A stretch of 64,000 nt of DNA, from positions 1-64,000 of the forward strand of contig NZ_MLYO01000034.1 of NCBI RefSeq assembly GCF_001866665.1, given 5' to 3'. This document shows positions 37,039 to 46,118 of the stretch, one piece after another. Position 1 is the first letter of the stretch. Each line of letters starts with the position of its first letter. Position numbers and translations under genes: made by a program. Under the pieces are notes generated by a model. The model worked only from the letters and a program-made list of their open reading frames with translations, did not search any database and was not told the DNA's origin. This DNA is from Streptomyces monashensis. Its GTDB lineage: Bacteria > Actinomycetota > Actinomycetes > Streptomycetales > Streptomycetaceae.

Positions 37039-37057
37039 GAGTCTCACGAGAAGACTC
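37039..37057. promoter_or_regulatory. HxlR-type operator
   Basis: GAGTCT-N7-AGACTC, perfect 6-base arms, with a nested ACGAG-AAGA-CTCGT. It ends 13 bases before the HxlR start codon, in the divergent gap with the P450 gene. Confidence 0.65.
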
Positions 37058-37070
37058 GTACCATCGCCGT

Positions 37071-37631
37071 ATGAGACGCACGTCGTTCGCGAACTGGCCG
37101 TGCTCGGTGGCCAGGACCATGGATCTGCTGGGCGACTGGTGGACTCCCCTGGTGCTGAGGGAGGCCTTCTACGGGATCCGCCGGTTCGACGCGTTCCAGC
37201 AGGAGCTGGGCATCGCCCGGAACACGCTGGCGGAGCGGCTGCGCAGGCTGGTGGAGGCGGGCCTGCTGGAGAAGCAGGTGTACGAGACACAGCCCGTGCG
37301 CCACGAGTACGTGCTGACCGAGTCCGGTCGTGATTTCTACGGTGTCATCCTCGCCATGACGCGTTGGGGCGACCGGTGGCTCGCGGACGCGGAGGGGCCA
37401 CCGGTGATCACCCGGCACGAGACCTGTGGCCACGACGCCCACGGCGAGGTGGTGTGCTCGCACTGCAAGGAGCCCCTTGCCTGGGAGGACGTCACCGCAC
37501 GGCCCGGCCCCGGCTATCCCGCGCGACTCCTCGACCGGCCGGCCGTACAACGGCGCTTCCGGTTGGACGAGGCAGGGGAAGGCACGCCGCCGGATCCCGA
37601 CGCCGGGGGTCAGCCGCTCCGCGACGACTGA
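37071..37631 (+). CDS. HxlR-family regulator
   Basis: 186 residues. CSVARTMDLLGDWWTPLVLREAF is the family signature with Cys near residue 11, followed by the winged helix (GIARNTLAERLRRLVEAGLL, YVLTESGRDF). An extra C-terminal zinc-ribbon-like segment (CGH...VVCSHCKE near residues 122-142) is present, as in several Streptomyces relatives. Divergent from the P450 gene with a symmetric site between them. Confidence 0.87.
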   Translation: MRRTSFANWPCSVARTMDLLGDWWTPLVLREAFYGIRRFDAFQQELGIARNTLAERLRRLVEAGLLEKQVYETQPVRHEYVLTESGRDFYGVILAMTRWGDRWLADAEGPPVITRHETCGHDAHGEVVCSHCKEPLAWEDVTARPGPGYPARLLDRPAVQRRFRLDEAGEGTPPDPDAGGQPLRDD

Positions 37632-38686
37632 GGGTTCGCGTCGACCTCGCGGACCAGTTCGATCGCCCTGGCGAGGGTGTCAAGACGGTCGCCCAGGGTC
37701 TCTCCGGCCGGATAGAGACGTACGGTGGTGACGCCCGCGTCGTGCCAGACCCGTAGCCGCTCGCTGACCATGTCCTCCGTGCCGATGAGCGTCGTGCCGA
37801 GCACCATCTCGTCGGTCACGAGACCGACCGCGCCGTCCCGGTCACCGGCCTGCCAGCGTTCGCGCACCTCGGCGGCGACGTCGGCCCAACCCTGTCGGCT
37901 GTAGGCGTTGTTGTAGAAGTTGGTGGACGCCGAACCCATGCCGCCCAGGCTGAAGGCGAGCTCCTTCTTGCGTCGGGCGATCATGTGGCCGAGTGCGTCC
38001 GCGTCCGGTGCGAAGGCGACTTCGGCGCCCTGGCAGACGTCCAGGTCCGCTCGGGTACGACCGCTGCGGTCCAACCCCTCGTCGAGATGGGCGAAGTAGG
38101 CGTCGGCCGCACCTTCGGGTACGAAGCTGGTGCCGAGCCAGCCGTCGGCCACCTCGCCGGTCAGGCGGAGCATGGCCGGGGACAGTGACGCCAGGTAGAC
38201 GGGGACGTCGTGCTCCGCGCGCATCGACAGTCGCATCGGGACGGCCTCGCTGCCGGGCAGCGGAATCGTGAACTCCGCGCCGGAATAGGAGAGTCGGCCG
38301 CCGTCGAGGACCCGTTTCACGATCTCCACGGTTTCACGCATGCGCCTGAGCGGCCGGGCGAAGGGCACTCCGTGCAGTCCCTCGATCACCTGGGGGCCGG
38401 ATGCGCCGAGGCCGAGCAGGAAGCGCCCGCCCGACAGGTTGGAGAGGGTGACTGCGGTCTGCGCGACGGCCGCCGGTGTCCGGGTGCCCAGTTGCATGAC
38501 ACCGGAGCCCAGGAGCAGCCGGTCGGTGCGTGCCGCGTAGTAGCCGAGGGCCGAGGGCGCGTCGGAGCCCCACGCCTCGGCGACCCAGCAGATGTCCAGA
38601 CCCAGTTTCTCGGCCTCGACGACGAAGTCCGTGTGGCCGGACCAGGATTCCCCGCCCGAGGCCTCGATGGTGGTGGCCGTCCGCAT
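37610..38686 (-). CDS. LLM-class F420-dependent oxidoreductase
   Basis: 358 residues of the luciferase-like TIM-barrel family: AEKLGLDICWVAEAWGSDAP, LGTRTPAAVAQTAVTL and the GRFLLGLGASGPQVIEGLHG motif. The family uses F420 or FMN. The frame stays open upstream, but ATG 38686 is preferred because GGAGG precedes it and it overlaps the TGA of the SRPBCC gene (TGATG). Convergent with the HxlR gene, with a short 3' overlap (37610-37631). Confidence 0.88.
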   Translation of the reverse strand: MRTATTIEASGGESWSGHTDFVVEAEKLGLDICWVAEAWGSDAPSALGYYAARTDRLLLGSGVMQLGTRTPAAVAQTAVTLSNLSGGRFLLGLGASGPQVIEGLHGVPFARPLRRMRETVEIVKRVLDGGRLSYSGAEFTIPLPGSEAVPMRLSMRAEHDVPVYLASLSPAMLRLTGEVADGWLGTSFVPEGAADAYFAHLDEGLDRSGRTRADLDVCQGAEVAFAPDADALGHMIARRKKELAFSLGGMGSASTNFYNNAYSRQGWADVAAEVRERWQAGDRDGAVGLVTDEMVLGTTLIGTEDMVSERLRVWHDAGVTTVRLYPAGETLGDRLDTLARAIELVREVDANPQSSRSG

Positions 38687-39192
38687 CACGCCTCCGCCCG
38701 CTGCTTGATCTGCGCCAGCGTGTGAGTCATGGCGCGCTCGAACTCGCGCATCCGCACGAAGACGATCTTCTGTTCCTTCTCCGGCATCCGGTCGATCGCC
38801 GCGGACAGTCCGGAACGCCCGGGGCCCAGCTGCATCCACTGCGAGAGTTCCGTCCCGCCGTCCCTGGGCCGAAGCCGGAAGCGCCAGACCGCGGAGGGGC
38901 GGGCCGGATCCTCCACCGCCCAGGCGAGGACGGACCGCGCTTCGCACTCGATGACGTGGGACGTCGTCTCCCACGCGCCGAACGCCTCGTGCTCGCTGCG
39001 GCCGACGAACCGGGCCCCCACCGCGGGACCGGCGGCCCCGTCGAGCCATTCCACGGACCGGAGCTCCTCACTCATGCCCGGCATCAGCTCGATGTCGCTG
39101 ACCACGGCCCACACCATGTCGGGTGGGGCATCGATCCACACGCGTACCTCGGTCGTGGGTGTGTCCGCGTAACACGCGCCTGTCCATTCCAA
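38686..39192 (-). CDS. SRPBCC-family protein
   Basis: 168 residues. EVRVWIDAPPDMVWAVVSDI near the start, VEWLDGAAGPAVGARFVG and WRFRLRPRDGGTELSQWMQL are the START/Bet v 1-like polyketide-cyclase fold pattern. It overlaps the LLM oxidoreductase gene and is probably an accessory lipid- or substrate-binding protein for it. The TTG start is chosen because AGGAGG lies nine bases upstream; no better start exists. Confidence 0.75.
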   Translation of the reverse strand: MEWTGACYADTPTTEVRVWIDAPPDMVWAVVSDIELMPGMSEELRSVEWLDGAAGPAVGARFVGRSEHEAFGAWETTSHVIECEARSVLAWAVEDPARPSAVWRFRLRPRDGGTELSQWMQLGPGRSGLSAAIDRMPEKEQKIVFVRMREFERAMTHTLAQIKQRAEA

Positions 39193-39406
39193 GACAGCCC
39201 GCCTCCTCGTCGATCGTCCGACCCTGACCTCCAGAGTTGCTTTATGAGACTTACATGTCAAGGAACTCGGGTCCGTGGAGGACCTCGGGCCGCTCCCGTG
39301 TCCCGCCGTCACACAACCGGGGCTCTTCGGCCATCTGCCGCTTCGTTCGCGGCGGTTTCCCCCTGTCGGTGAGAGCCTGCCGGTCGGCCGGTGAAGGATC
39401 CCGTCT

Positions 39407-40600
39407 GTGGAGAGCCGAATATCCCGCAGCGAGAGATCGGCCGCCCCCGAGACCGGCAGCGGGCCGGTGGCAAGGGAGAGGGGGCCGTTGTTGACGGTGG
39501 GGGTGGAGGAGGAGTTCCTCCTCGTCGATCCGCGGACGCGGCTGCTGATGCCGGTGGCGGCGCCGGTCATCGCGACCGCCGAGGCCAGGCTCGACGACCG
39601 GGTCGCCCCGGAGCTGACCCGCTACCAGGTCGAGACGCGCACGGACCCCCACCGGGACCTGGGCGCGCTCACCGAACAGCTCTACGCCCACCGGCTGCAC
39701 CTGTCCCGTGCGGCCTCCGCGCACGGGGCCGGGCTGGTCTCCAGCGGCACCCCCGTCCTCTCCCCCACGGGCGCCCCGCCGTTCATGCCCGGGGACCGGT
39801 ACGAACGCAGCGCGCGGGCCTTCGGCGCGCTGGACGAGGAGCAGGTGTGCTGTGCGTGTCACGTGCACGTGGGCATGGACAGCCGGGAGGAGGCCGTCCA
39901 GGTCAGCAATCATCTGCGGGCGTGGATCGCGGTACTGATCGCGGTGGCGGCGAACTCGCCGTTGTGGGGCGGGCGGGACACCGGCCACGCCAGTTGGCGC
40001 ACCGTGTGCTGGGCGCGCTGGCCGGCCGCCGGACCCCCGCCGTACTTCGAGTCCGCCGATCACTACGACGACCTCGTCGCCACCCTGATCGGTACCGGTG
40101 TGGTGCTCGATGCCGGCGGGATCTACTGGGACATCAGGCCCTCCCACCACCTGCCCACCCTGGAGGTGCGGGTCGCCGACGCGGCCCTGACCGTGGACGA
40201 CACCGTACTGATCGCCGCCCTGGTTCGCGCGGCCGCCGCCACCGCGCTCGCCGAAGTCCGGGCCGGCCGGCCCGCCCCACGGCCCGACCCCCACCTGCTG
40301 CGCGCGGCGTCGTGGCATTCCGCCCGCGAAGGCCTCACGGGTACGGCCCTCGACCCGGTCTCCCGCCTGCGCACGCCGTCCTCGCGTCGGATGCACAGCC
40401 TGCTGGCCTGGATCCGTCCCGCCCTTGCCCGGCACGGCGACACCGCCCTGTTCGACTCCCTGCTCTCCCGGCTCGACCTGCACGGCACCGGAGCGGTCCA
40501 GCAGCGCGCCGCCCTGCGGCAGCGGCGGCGCCCGACCGACACCGTCGACTACCTCATCGCCCACACCCTGACGGCTCCGGGCGGCGGTGGCCGCGGGTGA
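39407..40600 (+). CDS. YbdK-type carboxylate-amine ligase (glutamate-cysteine ligase-like)
   Basis: 397 residues of the GCS2 family. VGVEEEFLLVDPRTRLLMPV near residue 31, RYQVETRTDPHRD, ACHVHVGMDSREEAV and LEVRVADAAL are family motifs; Glu and His metal/ATP residues are in place. E. coli YbdK has weak glutamate-cysteine ligase activity; in mycothiol-using Streptomyces the true role is unknown. GTG start with AAGGA eight bases upstream. Confidence 0.87.
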   Translation: MESRISRSERSAAPETGSGPVARERGPLLTVGVEEEFLLVDPRTRLLMPVAAPVIATAEARLDDRVAPELTRYQVETRTDPHRDLGALTEQLYAHRLHLSRAASAHGAGLVSSGTPVLSPTGAPPFMPGDRYERSARAFGALDEEQVCCACHVHVGMDSREEAVQVSNHLRAWIAVLIAVAANSPLWGGRDTGHASWRTVCWARWPAAGPPPYFESADHYDDLVATLIGTGVVLDAGGIYWDIRPSHHLPTLEVRVADAALTVDDTVLIAALVRAAAATALAEVRAGRPAPRPDPHLLRAASWHSAREGLTGTALDPVSRLRTPSSRRMHSLLAWIRPALARHGDTALFDSLLSRLDLHGTGAVQQRAALRQRRRPTDTVDYLIAHTLTAPGGGGRG

Positions 40601-40649
40601 CGTCACACGGGCACCGACGGCTGCTGACGGCCGGCCGGTCGGGCGCCGC

Positions 40650-41666
40650 TCACGGGCGCTCGCCGACTACGCGGCCGGCAAGCTCATCTCTCACTTCCTC
40701 GGACAAGGGTGTGCGCTCACGGCACTCGTGGTGCTCGCGGTGCGGCAGTCCGGGAATGGTGAGCACGGCGAGACAGCAGACGACCAGGGCGATGCCGATC
40801 CAGCCCGGCACGGGGATCCGTTCACCGACGACCAGGACGGCCAGCACGGCGGCGACGGCGGGCTCCAGCAGCGACAGCGTGGTCGCGGTGCTCGCCGGCA
40901 CGTGCGCCAGACCCCAGCCGAACAGGACGTAGCCGAGGAACATGGGCACCAGGGACATGTAGGCGCCGACGGCCGTGTTCGACCAGGAGTCGAGGAGCGG
41001 ACCGCCGGTCGCCAGCAGTACCGGCATGAGCAGCAGGCCGCCCACTCCGAACACCGCGCCCATGGCCGCGCGGGAGCCGATACCCCGGCTGATCAGGCGG
41101 TGGGCGGCCCAGGAGTAGAGAGCGTAGGTGAAACCCGCGACCAGGCCGAGCCCGACGCCGAGCACGGTCGACCCCGCGGATCGGGCGCCGGTGTGCTCGT
41201 CGGCCGCCGCGACCGCCTCTGCCGCGCACAGCAGCGCCGTGCCGGACAGGCCCAGCACCGCTGCGGCAGTCCAGCGGCGCGTGAGCCGGCGCTTGTCCAC
41301 GACGCGTTCGACGAGGGCGGAGGCCAGCGGGGCCGAACCGATCGACACCACGGTTCCGGCGGCGACTCCGGCCAGATGCATGGAGTTGTAGAACGCCAGC
41401 GGATAGACGCCCACCGCCAGGGCGCCGAGCAGCACCACACCGCGGCGCTCGCGCAGCGCGAGGGCTTCCCCGGCGATACGGGGGCCGGCTATGGCAGCTT
41501 GGAGCAGGCCGCCCAGACCCATCGCGACGGCACCGATGGCGAGGGGACCGACGTCGGGGGCGAAGGTCGCGGCGGTGCCGGTGGTGCCCCACAGCACGGA
41601 TGCCAGCAGCACGCACAGCGATCCCGTGCCGACCGAGCGGGCCGGACGTCCGGCGGGCCGCGTCAC
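40650..41666 (-). CDS. EamA/DMT-family exporter
   Basis: 338 residues with about ten hydrophobic helices in two EamA repeats: LCVLLASVLWGTTGTAATFA at the N-terminus and VGLGLVAGFTYALYSWAAHR at the start of the second. The conserved end LLEPAVAAVLAVLVVGE is present. It should export a small metabolite. GTG start overlaps the stop of the upstream TetR gene (GTGA), so the two form an operon under the palindrome at 42286. Confidence 0.87.
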   Translation of the reverse strand: MTRPAGRPARSVGTGSLCVLLASVLWGTTGTAATFAPDVGPLAIGAVAMGLGGLLQAAIAGPRIAGEALALRERRGVVLLGALAVGVYPLAFYNSMHLAGVAAGTVVSIGSAPLASALVERVVDKRRLTRRWTAAAVLGLSGTALLCAAEAVAAADEHTGARSAGSTVLGVGLGLVAGFTYALYSWAAHRLISRGIGSRAAMGAVFGVGGLLLMPVLLATGGPLLDSWSNTAVGAYMSLVPMFLGYVLFGWGLAHVPASTATTLSLLEPAVAAVLAVLVVGERIPVPGWIGIALVVCCLAVLTIPGLPHREHHECRERTPLSEEVRDELAGRVVGERP

Positions 41667-42271
41667 AGTCGGTCCAAGAGGTCGGCCGCCATGGTCCGGG
41701 CGTGCTCCAGGCGGGTGTCGGCACCCTCCAGGCCGGCCCGGGCCATCGCGCCCTCCAGCAGGAACGCGAGATGCTCCGCCACCGTGCGCGCCTGCTGGGG
41801 ACGGTCGGGCAGGAGTTGTTCCAGGTGTCCGGCGATCAGGGACTCGACTTCCTCCTTGTGCCGGCGCACGACGGCGCGTCCCTCGTCCCCGGCGGGCAGT
41901 TCGGCGGCGGCGTTGAGCAGGCCGCAGCCCCGGAACCCGTGCTCGTACGCGAAGGCCGCGTGATCGGCATACGCGTCGAAGACGGCGAGCACGCTTTCGC
42001 GGGCGTCCCGGGCCTCTTCCAGCCGGCGCCGGTACAGGCCCAGCCATTCCTCGTGCCGTGCGTCGAGGTAGGCCCGCACCAGGTCGGACTTGGACGAGAA
42101 GTTGTTGTAAAGGCTCATCTTCGCGACGCCCGCCTCTGCGGTGATCGTGTCGATGCCCGTGGCGGAAACGCCGTCCGCGTAGAAGCGGCGGGCCGCGGCG
42201 GCGAGCAGCCGTTCACGCGCCGGCCGTCGTCTCTCTTCGGACCGCGCTGCGGCACCGCCGGTCTCGCCCAT
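41663..42271 (-). CDS. TetR/AcrR family repressor
   Basis: 202 residues. Helix-turn-helix: GIDTITAEAGVAKMSLYNNF, followed by KSDLVRAYLDAR; C-terminal domain FRGCGLLNAAAELP is typical of the AcrR/TetR_C branch with a reactive Cys pattern. It is transcribed ahead of the EamA exporter with overlapping codons, and the strong palindrome 15 bases upstream of the start is its likely operator. AAGGG precedes the ATG. Confidence 0.9.
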   Translation of the reverse strand: MGETGGAAARSEERRRPARERLLAAAARRFYADGVSATGIDTITAEAGVAKMSLYNNFSSKSDLVRAYLDARHEEWLGLYRRRLEEARDARESVLAVFDAYADHAAFAYEHGFRGCGLLNAAAELPAGDEGRAVVRRHKEEVESLIAGHLEQLLPDRPQQARTVAEHLAFLLEGAMARAGLEGADTRLEHARTMAADLLDRL

Positions 42272-42285
42272 GACGACCCTTCCCT

Positions 42286-42315
42286 CCGATTAGGTAGACC
42301 AGTCTACCTAATCGG
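42286..42315. promoter_or_regulatory. Near-ideal TetR operator palindrome
   Basis: Perfect 14-base arms (CCGATTAGGTAGAC and its complement) around a central CA. The inner TAGAC-CA-GTCTA is a classical TetR/QacR-type core. It lies 15 bases upstream of the TetR start and 29 bases past the VOC gene stop. Confidence 0.8.
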
Positions 42316-42343
42316 CCCGGGTGGCGTAGGCGTACGGATCAGG

Positions 42344-42712
42344 TCAGGTGAGGGGTTCGAGGAATTCGAGCCGGTTGCCGACCGTGTCCGTGCTGTAGAA
42401 GCGGCGATGCCCTGGGAGGGTGTCGTCCCAGACCACCGGCGCGCCGTGGGCCGCCAGCCGTTGGGCCAGGGCGTCGATGCCCTGCACCCGAAGTCCCGGG
42501 TGGGCCTTCTTGGCCGGGCGGAAGGGATCCTCGATGCCCAGATGGAGCTGGACGCAGCCGTCGGCGGTCGCGAACCACACGCCACCGCGCCTGGCCAGCA
42601 CCGGTGGCTTGGGAATCTCGACCAGGCCCAGCGCATCGACGTAGAAGGACCTCAGGCGGTCCTCGCTGGAGGGCGGTGCGGCGAGCTGGACGTGGTCGAG
42701 AGCGACAAGCAT
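42344..42712 (-). CDS. VOC/glyoxalase-fold protein
   Basis: 122 residues. LDHVQLAAPPSSEDRLRSFY at the start and DTVGNRLEFLEPL at the end are the paired beta-alpha-beta-beta-beta modules of the vicinal-oxygen-chelate superfamily, with the metal ligands His (DHVQ) and Glu (LEFLEP). GGAGG precedes the ATG. Upstream of the TetR-EamA operon on the same strand but separated by its operator. Confidence 0.82.
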   Translation of the reverse strand: MLVALDHVQLAAPPSSEDRLRSFYVDALGLVEIPKPPVLARRGGVWFATADGCVQLHLGIEDPFRPAKKAHPGLRVQGIDALAQRLAAHGAPVVWDDTLPGHRRFYSTDTVGNRLEFLEPLT

Positions 42713-43732
42713 GGGGAGCGGCCTCCGGTGAGAAACGTGTCGGATGTGGTTCGGGCCGACCCGGGGCGCGGGGACGGCACCCCGGGACGTACTGACTGAC
42801 CAGCGTGTTCAGTTGTCGGGTACGACCTGGGCAGGCGTGCCGGCGATCAGGATCCTCACGATGGGCGGGCAGGCGCGCAGGGCGCCGGCAAGGCCGATGG
42901 GCCGGACGGTGCCCGGCAGGCCTCGCAGGTCGCCGATGCGTGCGTCGTCGGGTACGACGGGGTGCGGTTTTCTCGGACACCGTGGTCACGAGGCACCATC
43001 CCTGCCCCCCACGCGGGGAGGCAAGGGGCGCGCGCGAGTCGCCCGCCACCTACGAACACGCAGGACGACGGCACGGCACGGGGCCGCACGGGGCGAGAGC
43101 GCGGGGTCGACCTCATGGGGTGGCGGTCACCGCGAGCCGGAAGAATGCGAGGACGGCCTGCCGCGGGGCCGCGTGCGGCCCGGACTTCTGCCGGAGTCCA
43201 TGTCTCGCCTCCTTCCGGCCGGGGACACCCGCGTGAGGGCGTCGTCGACGACACGGCGAGGAGCGGACCGGTCCGCGCGCGGCGGGCGGTACGCCCCAAC
43301 TCGTCGGAGCTCCGGCACTTCATGGCGTCTTCCCGGTGGTCTGCGTCCGCGAAGACGCCTCACCGAGGCGCCTCTTCAAACATCCGGCAGCATAGCCAAT
43401 TAATTGCGCAATCATGCAATTGATTGGCGAGATCCGACCCCGATGTTGAGCGTCGCCCGGTTGACGCACGGCACCCCGCCGGCACGCGCAGCCAGGCGCA
43501 CGCGGAGCTCGACTCTGTCCCGCGGGTGACAGCGGAGCGGCGCAGGGCGCCGAGGAAGCAGGCTGCCCAGCCCGCGGCAGGAGGCCGTGGCCGACCCGCA
43601 CGTGACGGGTGTGGACCAGGGCCTGGCGGTGAGCGACTCGGGCGCCTCGCCCCGCTCGACCCACTTGGTCAGCGCCGCCAGGTCGTCCACCGTGCTCTTG
43701 AGCGCGCAGCGGGCCGTGCGCCAGGAGGGAAC
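42713..43732. other. Gap with decayed coding fragments
   Basis: No intact gene. On the minus strand, a protein-like C-terminal piece ending at about 42811 (GLAGALRACPPIVRILIAGT then PAQVVPDN) has no start. Another, from about 43740 to 43640 (STVDDLAALTKWVERGEAPE), is possibly the end of an esterase. An ArsR-operator-like repeat at 43396-43427 is described separately. Confidence 0.45.
43396..43427. promoter_or_regulatory. Second ArsR-operator-like repeat
   Basis: AT-rich inverted repeat with 12-base arms, 11 of 12 matching (CCAATTAATTGC and GCAATTGATTGG), around 8 bases. The inner AATTGC-N8-GCAATT equals the core of the site at 4698. No ArsR gene is close by. Confidence 0.55.
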
Positions 43733-44260
43733 ATGTTGGCGTTCGCCCGGGCCGTCCTCGACGCGGACCGTCTCAAGGAAGCGGGAGCGGCCAGCCTCTG
43801 GGTGGGCGACCGCAACCTCGCCGCGGTGCACCCCGTCATCGGCTACGGCGGGCAGGGCACGGCCGTCCCCGAGGAACTCAACGCCGCCGCGGACCCGTTC
43901 GTCCTGCTGGGCGTCGCCGCCGGCGCCACCCGGCGGGTGCTCCTGGGCGGCCAAGTGCTCGTCGCACCGCTCTGTCCGCCCCTCCAGCCTGCTCGCTCGC
44001 TGACAACCATCGATCTGGTCAGCGGCGGGCGCCTGGTGCCCGGCTTCGGGGTCGGCTGGTCACCCGAGGAATACCAGGCGGCCGGCCTCGACTTCACCCA
44101 CCGGGGCGCTCGCATGGACGAACTGCTCGACGCCCTCGAAGCGTTGTGGACGACCGATCCGGCGCACTACGAGGGCGCCCGACTGTCCGTCCCACCGCAC
44201 CACTCACCGTTCAAACCGGACAGGCGGCCGCGGCCTCCGCGCCCGGAGCGAGGCGGTTGA
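43733..44260 (+). pseudogene. Truncated LLM-class oxidoreductase
   Basis: 175 residues that match the N-terminal half of luciferase-like F420/FMN oxidoreductases: GAASLWVGDRNLAAVHPV, TIDLVSGGRLVPGFGVGWSP and ARMDELLDALEALWTTDPAH. Family members run to about 280-350 residues; here the chain ends in a short Arg/Pro tail after SVPPHHSPFKP, as if frameshifted or deleted. The start looks healthy (AGGAGGGA before the ATG). Probably inactive, since half the barrel is lost. Confidence 0.7.
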
Positions 44261-44301
44261 GTGAGTGCCACCTGACGCCGCGCATCGTACCCGCGCGGAG
44301 G

Positions 44302-44850
44302 TCAGCTCTTCGCGCTGTGCCGGCGCGCCCGGTAGGCAGCGGCCTTGACCCTGTTTCCGCACGTCCGCATGGCACACCACTCGCGTCGGTGGCCCCGCGA
44401 GCGATCGAGGTAGACCTGGGTGCACCCGGGACGGGAGCACTCGCGCAGCAGCGCGGCCTCGTCGCCCCCGATGATCTCGACGGTCTCGCGGGCGAGGGCG
44501 GCGAGACCCTGGATCGCCGTGCCGGTACGCGTGGCGCCGTCGGGACCGATCCGCACGGTCACGGGGAGACCCGCCGCCTGGAGGTTCACCTCGGCGACCG
44601 CCTCGGTGGGCAGCGGCCGGCGCTCGATCCTGGCCGCGACCAGGGCGTGGATCGCCTCGCGCAGGTCCACGGCGACGGCGAGGTCGGCCTCGCTCGCACC
44701 CGGTGCCAGATCGAGCATCCCGGACTCCAGGAACCAGTCGTCGAGCAGTTCAGGGGTGGCGAGCTTCTCCACCGGCTCGGCGTTGCGCCGCGCACGCAGC
44801 GTGCCGACGAAGTCCAGAGGGAGCGTCCCGCAGGGAAAGGCATGATTCAC
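44302..44850 (-). CDS. CGNR zinc-finger (ABATE-domain) protein
   Basis: 182 residues. The N-terminal ABATE domain begins LPLDFVGTLRARRNAEPVEK; the C-terminal zinc finger is CSRPGCTQVYLDRSRGHRRE followed by WCAMRTCGNRVKAAAYRARR with the CGNR motif. Proteins of this family are thought to be stress-linked transcription regulators. GTG start; the ribosome site is weak (AGTATGGTTAC region). Confidence 0.87.
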   Translation of the reverse strand: MNHAFPCGTLPLDFVGTLRARRNAEPVEKLATPELLDDWFLESGMLDLAPGASEADLAVAVDLREAIHALVAARIERRPLPTEAVAEVNLQAAGLPVTVRIGPDGATRTGTAIQGLAALARETVEIIGGDEAALLRECSRPGCTQVYLDRSRGHRREWCAMRTCGNRVKAAAYRARRHSAKS

Positions 44851-44919
44851 GTAACCATACTGACGAGTGACGCATGGATGTGCAACGTCCCACCCGTGGC
44901 AAACCCCTGCCGAGCGGCG

Positions 44920-46107
44920 TCAGGTGGGAATGCGCACCGTCTCCACCCAGCTCGGGGGCTGCGGCGCGGCGGAGCCGATCAGGGCCGCGACGATACGGCA
45001 GGGCGGGTTCTCGTCGGGCCAGGGGGTGAGTCCGTCGGTGAGGACGACGACGATGCTCGGGCGCTCGCGCACCGCGAGGGCCGCCTCGATGCCGACGCGC
45101 ATGTCCGTGCCGCCACCGCCGCCCAGGGTGATCTGCTCGGTGGCCGTCACCCGGGACACGGCGTGCACATCGGCGTCGCACGCGAGTACGGTCACACGAT
45201 TGCCCCGTACCCCCACCTCGCGCAGTACGCCCGTGACCTCCGCGAGGGCGGCGGCGAGTTCCGCCTCGCCCGTCGAACCGGAGGTGTCGATGACGACGGC
45301 CACCCGTGGCACTGGGCGGCGCAGGCTCGGCAGGACGACACCACGCAGCGCCGGGGTGCGGCGCGAGGGGCGGCGGTAGGTGTAGTCGACGGCCCCACCG
45401 GCCCAGGCGGCGGCTTCCCGGACAGCACCCGACAGCGCCCTGCGCCAGTCCACCGTGGGCTCCAGTATCTCCTCGGCCCAGCGCTGCCAGCCCGCGGGCA
45501 GGGTGCCGCGGGTGCGCTGATGGGCGCGCATCGCCTGGGCGGTCTGCCGGCGCAGGGCCTGTGCCTCGACGTCGCCGAGCCGTGCCGGACCGGCGGACTC
45601 GGGGAGTTCCCAGGGCGCGGGACCGCCGTGGGCGCCCGATCCGCAGTCCGGCGCCCGCACCTGCGGCGGCAGCCGGTCGAGGTACACCTCGAACAACTCG
45701 CCCTCGGGTAGCCCGAATCGGCGGGGCTCCATGCATCCCGCAGGCAGGCGCAGGCCGTCGGCGAGCAGGTCGTCGTTGATCTCGCAGTCCTGCGCGACGT
45801 TGACGCGGTGCCGGTCGCGCTGGGCGGCGGCGGGAAGCCGGTCGGCCCGGCCGTGGTGGTCGCGCAGCAGGTGCGCCACCTCGTGGGCCCAGACGCCCGC
45901 GAGTTCGGGCACCGGCGTCGCGTCGACGAATGCCGGAGACACGTAGCAGCGCCAGTGCCGGTCCACCCCCATCGTCGGCACCTCAGAGCTCGCGACGACG
46001 GTCAGGGCGTACAACGCCGAGGCCAGATACGGCCGGTCGGCGGCCGCCCGATAGCGGGCGGCCAGCAGTTTGGTCATCTCCGGCGTGCTGCGGGAACGCC
46101 TCGTCAT
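44920..46107 (-). CDS. HExxH/VWA-like protein of a MoxR-VWA system
   Basis: 395 residues, the DUF2201-type putative metallopeptidase plus VWA-like domain. The N-terminal half has a zinc-protease motif VWAHEVAHLLRDHH near residue 70. The C-terminal half has an intact MIDAS metal site: VIDTSGSTGEAEL, GGGGTDMRVG and VVVLTDGLTPW. Such proteins partner with MoxR AAA+ ATPases. Last gene of a four-gene minus-strand cluster, 11 bases after the MoxR gene. Likely the effector or substrate-remodelling partner. Confidence 0.87.
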   Translation of the reverse strand: MTRRSRSTPEMTKLLAARYRAAADRPYLASALYALTVVASSEVPTMGVDRHWRCYVSPAFVDATPVPELAGVWAHEVAHLLRDHHGRADRLPAAAQRDRHRVNVAQDCEINDDLLADGLRLPAGCMEPRRFGLPEGELFEVYLDRLPPQVRAPDCGSGAHGGPAPWELPESAGPARLGDVEAQALRRQTAQAMRAHQRTRGTLPAGWQRWAEEILEPTVDWRRALSGAVREAAAWAGGAVDYTYRRPSRRTPALRGVVLPSLRRPVPRVAVVIDTSGSTGEAELAAALAEVTGVLREVGVRGNRVTVLACDADVHAVSRVTATEQITLGGGGGTDMRVGIEAALAVRERPSIVVVLTDGLTPWPDENPPCRIVAALIGSAAPQPPSWVETVRIPT

Positions 46108-46118
46108 CCCCGCACGCC

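Noticed and set aside
42713..43732. Small regulator gene next to the ArsR-like operator at 43.4 kb
   Set aside because: Neither strand encodes a winged-helix motif there; only decayed fragments are visible.
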